Assembly: GCA_017562135.1 (NCBI GenBank)
Contig: QEYB01001355.1
Span: 620,001-684,000, forward strand
Direction: 5' to 3'
Source of the DNA: Dipylidium caninum
Taxonomy: Eukaryota; Platyhelminthes; Cestoda; Cyclophyllidea; Dipylidiidae
DNA: 64,000 nt
Each line of letters opens with the position of its first letter. Position 1 is the first letter of the stretch. Below are positions 53,834 to 64,000 of the stretch, one piece after another. Position numbers and translations under genes: made by a program. The notes under the pieces were generated by a model. The model was not told the origin of the DNA and searched no databases. It worked only from the letters and a program-made list of their open reading frames with translations.

Positions 53834-56583
53834 TTAATGGTGTTTAAGATTATGGTTGTTAGTGTTGAGGCTAATAAGTGATCCGAGAAAAAGCTGACTG
53901 CTCATAGCGGAGTCGCGCCGCGAAATCTTCTTTATAGATTGCCCTCGTCGACTCTCCACAGGTTCTGCGACGTCCAGTACCACGCCACGACTCAGTGTAG
54001 GGACTTGCTCAAACAGTGAGTCCACTAAGTTGTATGAAACCTATAATTACAATTTGCTAAATAGTTTAATACAAGGGAGTGAAACAGTCGCTTCCAATCA
54101 ATTTTCAACGCCCACAAAATTTTCTCGTCAAATAAAATATTTCTCATCTTTGTGGGATTTACGCCCTCATCACCGCGTTTTCCCTTCCATGTAAGGAGGT
54201 GTCTTAACCCCTCAATACGATCTTTAACAATATAAGCTGCACAAAAGACAGCCAGTTCTTTTTAAACGCTCTGAACATCTTCACTGCCAAATTGGGACAA
54301 ACCAGTTTTTTTTCAATAGTAATACAACAATAGTCTAAATCCGTTATCTCTTCTAAGTTGGCCGTACAAACAGACATTTTGAGTAATATTTGACGTCATC
54401 GTCAAAAACCGAAAATACAGGTATCAAAAATTCAGTCTACAAATGGTAAAGATTAATAATGAAAACCTACTTGTAGATCTCTCTCTATGATTTCATCAAT
54501 CTCGAAATCATCGTGGTCTTCACCGTAGGGATTAATTAATGACTCCGCCACCTAGAATTGTAGAAAATCCATGTACAGCGAAATAATTCAATTTGTCATC
54601 AGTGATTAATGACGTAATTAATAAAACATTTCCAAACTACCATAAGAAATGGTCGTTTCAGAAAAGCTGGCCTAAAACCGTTGAAACAAATTATGCTGGT
54701 AGTTACGCTAAAAACTACAATACAAGGACATTTTAACGCGATTTGTGACCTTAATTATGGGAAGATGAACGATTAACGGAATGACGACTATTACCGCGGT
54801 CAGAATAGATTTAAAGGTGGTTGGAGTGGCGATATACAATGCTTCACATAGTTCCTGCTCCCTACTGCACGCAAAGGGGATTATGAGAAATGGGACGCAG
54901 AAGATCACGCAACAAAATAACCTGCGTTCATGTCTACCTTGAGCCAGCCCATGTAGAAAACAAAAAGCAGGAGACCGAAAATTGGTATGTAGAAGTCTAC
55001 CATCTCGCCTTTAACGCTTCCAGGCGCTCCTATGAACTGCCAAGAAAATATTGAAGAAATTGTATAACTGTAAGCAGTTAGAGTAGCCACCTAAATATTA
55101 AAAAAATGATTATTGGATAAGAGCGTAAGTTAATAAGTATGATAGGTCTTGATTTTTTCTTCTCACTTGAGTGTAAACCAGTGGGAGTGGAATCCAATCG
55201 TATGCTGAAAGAGTGCCAAGACGACTACGATAGTCACCAATCTGTTTGAATAGTAATTCGAGCGAGCGTTGGTTATCAATGGAACCCTCCTCGTACATTT
55301 GGAGAATAATTTCTTCAGCCCAATAACATGGTTCTAAATAGATGGCCTTCCGTTTGTATGGAGCACTGCGGAAGAAGAGCAACAACTCCTCTTGGGTAAC
55401 CAAGCCTTGTGAGAAAAATTTAATGTTAAGGTTAAGAGCTAAAATAATCTGCTATAATTGCAACGGACGTGCCTAGTCATTGCCGTTGATATGTTTTTTG
55501 GACAATTAAAAATAGCTCAAGAAAATAAAATGAGTTGAACATAACAACACCATGGTGTTCTTGGGGTTTCATGAACAGAACACTTTAATCAATGATTGAA
55601 ACTTCGGAACCTATAAATTAATTTACTAATGATGCAAAATGACTTCAGGTTAAACAATAAAGAAATATTGTGAGTCTTTGTTATTTTAGCTCACCGGCTG
55701 AGATCAAAGTAAACTCGGTTGGAAAACGTAATCTAGCCCTAGAAGATACATTACGTGCAACAAGAATGGAAGCAAAATTTATATATCGCATGACATTGCG
55801 TCGCTGAGCACGGGCCCGATCCGAGTTTCCTTGACAGTATGCACTCAAATTCATAGCCAATTCATCAGGCCTGGGGATATTAAGAAACTGCTCCCACCAA
55901 CGTCTAACTACGGTGTCGACAAAAAAGCCCAGAACAAAGTATATAGGGATGTATCCACTGAAATATTCACAAGAGAGGCAAATAAATTCGAAGACCCTGA
56001 AGCAAAAAAGAACAACGAGAAGGGCCAAAGTAAACTCGTATTGCAGAAAGAATCGATCTCAAGAAACTGTAATATTATGTACTGTAAGAGCCTAAAGAAG
56101 CAGTACAACAAAAATATTAAATTTTAAGCACACAAAGTGATTTTGTCATCAAAATACAAAATGCCATATTACAACAATCTCGCATTTCTTGGAGTAAACG
56201 TATTTTACGACATGTAATAGTGAACAATATAAGTGCAAAGTAAAATAAATTGATAGATAAGTGGTATATAACATATAGGTAATTAAAAAATGTGGTACAA
56301 AAATAAAAAAGAGGCAGCAGTAGTCCTATCGTGTCACGAGCTCATAGTAGACAAATTTTCGTCGTACCGTTTAGTATCTTCTGTCATGAATATTCGGTAA
56401 GATAATGAAATTAGGGCATATAGGCAACAGAACATCACGTATTCACACCAGATATAGCGATACATACTTCCCTTCCATCTAATTAGAGATGAATCAATAA
56501 ATTTATAAGTTGAACTTGAGAAGAAGTTTCAAAAAGGCAAGCGAAGTATTGGTAGCAACAGAACTCAGATAACGGACGGTCAT
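53834..56583 (-). CDS. BEST: Bestrophin-family anion channel, copy B, 7 exons
   Basis: Exons: 56583-56516, 56478-56368, 55996-55695, 55405-55167, 55090-54938, 54551-54471 and 54040-53834; 1161 nt, 386 residues. Exon lengths 1-6 (68/111/302/239/153/81) and phases equal those of copies A and C, which points to gene duplication. N-terminus MTVRYLSSVAT then KWKGSMYRYIW. The neck at 76-84 reads IPIYFVLGF, so Ile76, Phe80 and Phe84 are all as in human BEST1. RRWWEQF and YDWIPLPLVYTQVAT follow. The calcium clasp is LINPYGEDHDDFEIDE, with the acidic positions kept. The last exon (VSYNLVDSLFEQVPTLSRG) is homologous to that of copy C, lacks the YWD motif, and ends in a basic/Ser tail with LFLGS. Intron 1 is 37 bp. 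Nearest neighbour C lies 1.2 kb upstream on the same strand. Confidence 0.92.
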
Positions 56584-57807
56584 CTGTAACCCAAGTGAGT
56601 TAAGTCTCAGTTTACGTACAAAGGTCAAAACACGTGGTTGATTAGAACAATATTCAACTCTTCACAGATCACAGACCAGCGGTGTGCCTCTTACGTCAAG
56701 CCTTCAGAAAAAATCAGTAAAGTTTTCTGTAGTCACGAAGAGAATTATGTGGGTTGACATTTGCCTCGAGGTTGGAGTTGTTGTTTTCAAGAGATGTCGA
56801 GCGACACGCTTACCAAGCCTTTTAATAAAAGAATTTTGGCTATGTGGAGCAAAAAAAATTTAATTTCAAGGAGATAATATAACTGCTGAGTTTGGATGGG
56901 TTCTGGAAGATTGAATGACGCACAGGTACTTCTGGTTTACCGTTTTGCGGAATATATATATATATATGGGGTAACATATACTTCACCTCAAGAATATGCT
57001 AAACTCAATAAAGTTTAATAGCCCTGATTTTATACTTTGGTTCGTATTTATCTCCTACAGTCCTTTTCTCACATTAAAATCATACAATCAAGATGTTGTG
57101 TGTGACGATCCTTCCCATGCTATTTAGCTGTTGTATAATTAAAAGGTGAAACTACTCCCAAATTGAGGCATTAATAGTTAGGAGCCATTATTCACCAAAT
57201 TTTTCACTTAGTCTAGGAAATACCATCTGCTCCTGGGCTATTAACGACGTCATGTGTATAAAATTAATGGCGCCTATTTGGTATATTTATTTTTATCGCC
57301 CATGAATACAAGTTTCCCTTTATAACAACGCCTAACACTCTCGGAAATACACACAAAGCAAAGCAGTGTGATCCGAACTAATGTCATAAAATATCTCACC
57401 TACAGTCGGTACTTCCACTGGTTATAACAATATCGCGTTAGTCTGTTCAAAAAGCTTCTCGCACAAAGCTGCCTTATCTCCTTTCTTGGCAATTATTAAA
57501 CACTGGAATTTGTACACATAACAGTGTGATGATGAGTTGAAAACCCCTTCTAAATCATGATTAATGCGGAATACCGGTTAGATGCACGTTTGTGCCGCTT
57601 CACTTTGGTATTGTGACTTTAACAGTGGGGGATTAAGACTGTATTGTAGAGTTAAAATAACTAAATTCTCAGGTCTGATGCTGCCATATCTACTAACGTA
57701 TTCCCCGTTTTTATTGTGTGCTGTTGTGTTAAAATTATGAACAAATGAACCGCCTACACCTACAGCTGTATATATTTCAGTCACCAAAAAACCTTATTTC
57801 ATTCGCG
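56584..57807. other. Intergenic between bestrophins B and C
   Basis: A/T-rich DNA holding the putative B promoter and C 3' UTR. Only the TA microsatellite at 56952-56967 stands out. No frame with domain or splice support. Confidence 0.5.
56952..56967. repeat. (TA)n microsatellite
   Basis: About eight TA units, roughly 370 bp upstream of the bestrophin B start codon, so within its likely promoter region. Confidence 0.85.
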
Positions 57808-60800
57808 TCAGATTTGATCGGAGTTGAGACAGGAGCCAAGGAAAAGTTCAGTGCCAGCACTTGCTGCCTTTCGGGTTATCTCCACCTCCGTCCCGTTTGT
57901 GTTCATCACAACACCCCGCTTCAGGGGAGGAATCGCGTCGAACATGGAGTCCACAACAGCATAGGACACCTTAATGCAGCAGAGACGCACACAACCCATA
58001 GTGGCATATTTATGTCTCCTCTGAGAATTTAATTACCATATTGCTCCTATTCAAATAATCCATCTCAACTAAAAAAGAGATCACTAAGCAGCTGAGCATT
58101 CAAGTAGATTCATTTCACCTATGTATTTCAAGTCATTTATTGTGCATTTGAGAAGTTATAATGATAGGCAGATAATAAGTGATACTTGCCTGGACATTTC
58201 GTTCGATTATTTCGTCTATTTCAAAGTCGTCTGGGTCGTCACCAAAGGGGTTAATCAGAGATTCAGCCACCTGAAGTGGGAGGTTTTCGGTAAGGCTCAG
58301 AAACGACAACATAACGTTTTATTAACGGCTAAATCAGCGTGGTGGGTAATGAGAATAAATAAGTTAATTACTCAGTAATGGGAGAAGTAAGCAAAGTCAG
58401 TGTCTTACTAGAGTCGAGAGAGACTAGCTTTTGCCAATTTCCGTCAATCATGTGTGGTTGAAGAGATTGGAACAATCTAGGTTAATCCCAAGTGAATGAA
58501 GACAGTTGTGACAGGAGTTATTTGGCTAATGGGAGCAGCAAACGAGTGGTTTCATATGAGAATTGTTATTCTATTCAGAATATATCCCATCATAGATCCG
58601 CGGAATGAATGTGTACGACAGAGTGTTGGATCAAGCAAAACAATTTATAAACATCCCAAAACATCGAACAAATTTTGGTAATCTTAAATAAGAAAGGTGG
58701 TGAGCAATACTACTGTTTTGTTTATATAATTAAGGGCTAAATCGGAAGGTTTCTGCAACAAACAGGGTATGAATTAGACGCGAAACGAGGAAGAAACTAA
58801 AATTATGTGAAAATGCGGTGGTTGAAGCATCGAGGCAGCGCATTCAAAAGGCCATATATGATCGAATTTCGCAACACTCATTGTTTAGTCTTGAGACTAG
58901 TTTTTGCTTAGAAGCAATGGCAACTAGTCCATGGCACAAAAATTCGTCTTTGCCCACCTTAAACCAGCCCATGTAAAAGATGAAACGAAGAATGCCAAAA
59001 ACCGGGACGTAAAGATCCACGTCATGTCCCTGGATGTGTTTGGATGGATCGAGGAACTGGAACGCAAATACACCCGAGAGAGCGAAGCTGTAAACTACTA
59101 CTGTTGCTACCTGCAGAATAGAAAGGATACCAAGTACCATTAATCGCATTTGGGCTTAAAATGCCCAGGAGAACTATACTAAACGTCCAAAGGAAAAATT
59201 TTCTCAGAATAATAGTACGTAAGGCGGAAATATGAATATGAAAGTAGAAAAGAGACCATAAATCGAATCTTCTAAGCATTTCTTCAGTCCACAATTACCA
59301 GTCCTAATTTAGATCTTGATAGAGTTAGTTTATCTATGCTTCTCCATGAATTATTTACAGTAAATACAATTTTGATAGATTGGTTTTTCTTCAGTTCACC
59401 CTGTTCTTTTCGGAAATTAAAAAAGCATCGTGGTTTAGGGATTGTAAGTTCCTAGGAAAGACCAGGTTTTAAATGTAGAATTGAGCTAATGTGCATCTGG
59501 TAGGGTTGCGGGAGCTTAAACGATAAAGTGAACAAATTAAATTTGGAAACAGGCATTATTAAGTAAAGTGTACTTGATTTGATCGAGAAGGCTACAGTTA
59601 AAATTTGGGATTGCTAAAAATCCCTTAACTTTGCTTAACTTGGAGAAGATTTCGTTTCAGACATTTTTTGCATATTAGCTCTAAACACTGACAATCTTCT
59701 CTTACGTGCGCATAAACGAAAAATAATTACTCGACATTCACATAAGTTTACATCAATGTTACCCTCAGATAAACGAACCACAAAGCTAGGGATGTCGATA
59801 TTCTTAACAAAAAAATTGCAGATAGTGAAATGATTGACACAAACCTGTGTGTATACAAGAGGGATGGAAATCCAGTCGTAATTGCTAATGAGACTGAGGC
59901 TACTGCGAAATTTGGCAATTTCACATATTATAAGTTCAATCGCCCTCATTGAGAGAACGGAACCCTCTCGGTACATCTTTTGCGCCACCTCCTGTGCCCA
60001 TATACACGGCTCCATGTAACTGCTAGGCTTGTTGGCGGGTGCACTTCGGAGATAGAGGAGCAATTCCTCTCGCGTTATAAACCCTGTATTCATTTATTAC
60101 ACAAAAGTGACCAAATTCAAATAGTCTCTCTATAATTTTGCAGCAAAAGAAGCTGACTATTGGACTGATGGCAATGAACACATAATAAGCAAGCAGAAGA
60201 TATAAAATGCAGTCAGAATTATATATTACGGTAGAAATTCAACTAGTCTTAGAAGAAAATAATTAAATTTGTCCATTTCGATATTATACGAATAAAGTTT
60301 CAATAATAAAGTCTATTTCCGCGATAAATGGAAAGTTAAGGCTAAATCTATGACTACATTATGTTAATGTTGCCGCGACAAAACAAATTTTGAAGTAAAT
60401 CTGGGGAAAGTGGCCTACACGGTGCAAATATTTGAAGTCAGATTAGCACGAGAATTAGAGGCCTATATCAATAAAATATAATGACTTCACAGTACCGGCA
60501 GAGGTTAGGTGAAATTTTGTGGGGAATCGCAGTTTCATTCGTGACGATATATTGTGTGTGGCCATAGCAAATGCTAAGTTAACGTAACGCATAATTGTTC
60601 GTCGTTGCATTTTGGCTCGTTTTGAATTTCCGATTGTGTATGCGTCCAACATCATAGCTAATTCATCGGGGTAAGGTATAATTTTGTACTGATTCCACCA
60701 GCGATCAGCCACTGCATCCACGAAAAATCCCAGCACCATGTACATAGGTATATATTCTTCAAAGGAAGCACAACGGACACAGAAGTTCTCAAATAAGCTG

Positions 60801-61221
60801 TAATATAAAGGGAAAACTGTCAGGCCCAATGAAGAAACGTATGCTTACATAATTTTTGACCCCACGCGGCTCCACATTGTTATATAATTAGATGCCATAG
60901 ACTACATAACCAGTGATGTATTCGCTTAAGCCCATATCATTCGTCAAACCGAAAGTAATAAAATCGCGCCCACCTGCAATACATAAGGCAGCTTACCATA
61001 ATACTTACTCTTTTGCAAAGTTTGTCATCAAGTAACGGTATGCCAACGATAATAGTGTGTATAACAATGAGAACAATAAAATTTCGAACCAAATATATCG
61101 GTAAACGCTTCCTTTCCAACTTAGAAGGGTCAATCAGACAAAAGAATATATACCGTAACATGAGTTTTAGGAAAGCGAAAGGAGAATTTGTAGCAACGCA
61201 GTGGTTGTACGCAATTGACAT
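57808..61221 (-). CDS. BEST: Bestrophin-family anion channel, copy C, 7 exons
   Basis: Exons: 61221-61154, 61119-61009, 60797-60496, 60083-59845, 59110-58958, 58270-58190 and 57969-57808; 1116 nt, 371 residues, the shortest of the three. N-terminus [11 protein letters not shown] then [11 protein letters not shown]. The neck at 76-84 reads IPMYMVLGF: residue 80 is Met instead of the near-invariant Phe that narrows the pore. DRWWNQY follows, in place of RRWW in A and [16 protein letters not shown] is closest to the vertebrate consensus. The calcium clasp [16 protein letters not shown] keeps the key acidic positions. The last exon ([19 protein letters not shown]) matches that of B, with a short LFLGS tail. 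Intron 6 begins with GC (CAG|gcaagt), a non-canonical donor; intron 1 is 34 bp. Confidence 0.92.
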
Positions 61222-63208
61222 GTTGCTTAAGTTGCAATTCGAGTAATGAGTCTTCGTGAAGGGCTTACAAATAGCCAGCTATAACAAATCTTTGTTTCTG
61301 TATATTGTTAGCTATCAATGATAACCCATTGTTTATTTTATGAGATTAATAAATAAGGCTTACTGTCTAAGAATACTTAAGGGAGATTACTTTCTCATGT
61401 CATTGTAAGCTATTGCCTGAGATAGAATAGAATTTTTACCACTTATATTTAAACAAACTGGCCAGTTTCGCCCTAAAATGTTAACTGTTCTCAATTACTT
61501 AAATTATTACCATTATGAGATGCGATAATTGACTAACCCAACCAGCTAACGGCTCATCAAATTGCTTATCTTTCGGATTTTCTGTTTTTCAAAACGCTTT
61601 CTCACCTATTTTATAAATATCACCATATATGAGCCATTTAAGTAGATAAGTACTCGTTCCAACAGATTTCAAGACTGTTAACGATTTTATTTTATTCCAA
61701 ATTACCTCACCCAACGTCCTTTCCTCAGGATGACATGTTCATGAACACTGGATTAAAAACTAGACCGCTAAAAGTTACGCTGGCTCGATTTAATGTACAA
61801 AATTCACTGCGTTTGATTTTTGATAACCTAATTTATGTAGACTTTAATGTCCCCCGAAATGCATAGTGACCCATTCATTTGTATATTTCACTCTACCTCA
61901 CATTAGTATAATTTGGAGTTTATTGAAAAGTTTTGCTGAACATTTCAAACAATATATGATACGAAATTGCGTTACCTTCTTAGAAATTGACCCTAAATAA
62001 AGAGAATTATTTAATTTTGGTTTCTCCCTCGGTTACGTGACCTCTAAGTACTTACAATGCAAAAACGTGATGTATCGGGACTCAAAAAATGTAACCAGTT
62101 GAGTTTTCTTAACAGTTGCCCTATGAATTTTCACAACAATGGTGCTTTCCTCAGTAGTGCTTTGAACATGTGGCTCACCAAGGGGGCGCCACACAAGCTG
62201 AACACTTATCCAAACGTAATTTATTATTTTCAGAGCTTAATGGGAATTTGTTGTCATCTGACTTTTGTTAAAGAGACCTCCGTTCTACACCCCAATATTT
62301 TGGTAATTGATGCTTGCAAATCGCATTATCTCATAAAGATGGTCAAACTGATGTGGAATAGTATGTGTAAACCGGTCCAGCAAGACCAAACAAGGAATGA
62401 AAATGAGATTCACGATGCCTCGGTAGCCAAACCCGGGGGAGGGTTTGGACACGACTGCAAACATTGAAAATGATCCTCAATGCTTCTGAGCGGTAGAACC
62501 TTCGTGTGGCGGTGGCATTCTCCCTGACTTACGTGGAAATGCTGATGCGTTCGGTTGGAGTGTCAAAAGTGGTTAAAAAATGATGAAATCTTGCATTTAA
62601 GTGTAGGCTGTTCCGGCCGATAGATAATTTGTGGAGCTGCAAGTGAGGAATTTGCTACAACATATTGACAAAAGACGGTAGGATTACGAAAGTTTGAAGC
62701 TGGAAGACTGTGAGAGGTGCCACCTACCACTGACGTACCATAAAGATAAGATTTCGCAGCATGAGTACGCAAGTGGAACCAGGACGATTTCTTTCCTCAT
62801 CACAGCTCTTTCGTTACACTTTGGGATATTTTTCCTTAAATTTTACCCTTGCCTTTTGTCTGTTAATATTCCAATGGCTTGAATCGACGCACATAAATTC
62901 TGACACTCGGCAAGGAATTTCAACAGTTAAAATTCACTACAGTTGGCCTACTCTTGGACCATTGGCGTTAGAATGAGGAGGAGACCGTCTTGCACCAATG
63001 GGGACGCGGAGTATGAATGGGTTGTAACACGAAAGTCCGGACAGTCCGTGGAAGCCCACACCGGATGACTCCACGTCTGGTCCAAAAGCAGGATGTGTAA
63101 ATGGAGGTGGGAATTTGGCATGAGGGAACTGGCGCTTGGCTGGAAAGAGGTCGAGATTAGCATGACCGAGGTCGCGTCAGAGCAGTCTGATCATTTGCAT
63201 CTCCCCTC

Positions 63209-63256
63209 ACCACCCCACCACCCCACCGCCCCACCACCCCACCGCCCCCCCTCCCC
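63209..63256. repeat. C-rich minisatellite (CCACC/CCGCC units)
   Basis: Imperfect tandem array of CACCCCACC-like units with CCGCCCC variants, grading into a C run. It is one of the few strongly strand-asymmetric tracts in the window; the minus strand would read G4-rich repeats. Confidence 0.85.
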
Positions 63257-63388
63257 CGATCATCCACGAAAATATACAAACGACCTGATTATGAGTTGGA
63301 GTGTCTCCGAATGAGAATGCGATGGAGACGAGCAGTCGTAATTTGGCCATTAAGTCCACGACTGGGCGCCGCGAAGGGGAATATAATG

Positions 63389-63419
63389 GCCGAGGAGGAG
63401 GTGGAGGAGGAGGAGGACA
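63389..63419. repeat. GAG/GGA triplet repeat tract
   Basis: Purine-rich triplet run (GAGGAGGAGGTGGAGGAGG-like), similar in composition to tracts near 2862-2886 and, on the opposite strand, 25447-25470. Confidence 0.7.
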
Positions 63420-64000
63420 GAGAACACCTCCTTGCCGCCTCAGCATCACCCTTATCCGCTTTCATTTTCACATTCTCCTCACAAAGTAGCCACAATGTGT
63501 CTTCAAACTACAGTAAACCTTAAAGATACCTCCTGCACCAATGCAATTCCCTCTTTCTCAGCGGAAAGAGAAGGATGGATGATTTACTGTCACGAAGGTG
63601 ATCTTAACCATGTCTTCCACCCATTTGAAATGCGGTTGTGTTGACACTAACGAAGGCAGGCGCCCAACTTCTCATCGAGCACCGTGTACGCGCTCTCAGT
63701 CTCCGCATCATTTTCCAGTTCTTTAGGTATTTTTTGGTTGTTTAGGGGAGAAAAACACTAGAATTTACATAATTTTTGGTGTTTATCCTAAGTCCAGGCG
63801 CCAAACTACTGGAGTAGTTATCAGGAATACCTAGGGGCCCCCTCTCCGACGCCGTGGAGTGGTTGAAGCCGCGGAGACCTGTATTTAACGGGGGACGTTG
63901 GTTATCCGAAGTCGTTGACAACCAAAATACATAGTCAAAATACCAAACATGCCAGATGGCGAAGGAAGGTTGTTAAAGTTAGTGGAAAATCCCCAGGGAG

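Larger units (their letters stand above)
61222..64000. other. Right flank, no supported gene
   Basis: Contains the likely bestrophin C promoter on the left. One plus-strand ATG frame of 136 codons (62057-62467) has no recognised domain, no clear splice sites and ordinary codon use, so it is left as an unassigned ORF. The right end (63200-63420) is G/C-rich low-complexity sequence that opens long frames on both strands without meaning. Confidence 0.4.

Noticed and set aside
63207..63523. Pro-rich and Glu-rich frames on both strands
   Set aside because: Produced by C-rich and GAG tandem repeats.
1..64000. tRNA, rRNA, CRISPR arrays, bacterial operons or phage-like modules
   Set aside because: I looked for cloverleaf-like, direct-repeat-spacer and Shine-Dalgarno/operon patterns by eye and saw none. 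The intron-rich genes show nuclear animal DNA.

Overview
The window is nuclear DNA of an animal, most likely a parasitic flatworm and probably a tapeworm. All recognisable genes are split by GT-AG introns, so open frames alone badly under-represent them. I rebuilt the genes by hand from splice sites, reading phase and family alignment. Each main model closes in frame. At least twelve introns are only 31-41 bp, a second group is about 70-90 bp, and others exceed 2 kb. From general knowledge, peaks near 36 and 73 bp are a tapeworm trait, so the taxonomic call is an inference.

Layout. 259-2844 (-): a five-exon, 200-residue protein with one N-terminal hydrophobic segment and six spaced ectodomain cysteines, which I cannot assign to a family. 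5020-16130 (-): a GRIP-domain golgin (GCC2/GCC185 type), one 2.2-kb coiled-coil exon plus five small exons. 16751-16944 (-): a weak candidate terminal exon. 18223-18602 (-): a small two-exon gene lying 46 bp head-to-head with UROD (18649-23236, +), which is complete in four exons. 23237-28160: no secure gene, some unresolved coding-like fragments. 28161-29711 (-): an eight-exon SLC35D-type nucleotide-sugar transporter.

From 30.9 kb onward there are three bestrophin chloride-channel genes, all on the minus strand: A (30933-36477), B (53834-56583) and C (57808-61221). Their first six coding exons have identical lengths (68/111/302/239/153/81 nt); only the last exon differs. Between A and B sit FARSB (37282-44521, +, 15 exons, with a decayed mariner transposon in intron 13) and MIPEP (45778-52783, -, 10 exons), which converge on each other. 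61222-64000 holds no supported gene, only low-complexity repeats and one unassigned ORF.

The genes belong to unrelated housekeeping tasks: Golgi tethering, haem synthesis, Golgi sugar transport, anion conductance, cytosolic tRNA charging and mitochondrial presequence processing. I see no operon-like functional grouping. The most noteworthy content is the bestrophin array with altered pore-neck residues and the unassigned 200-residue gene at the left end. No rRNA, tRNA, CRISPR or prokaryotic signals were seen.
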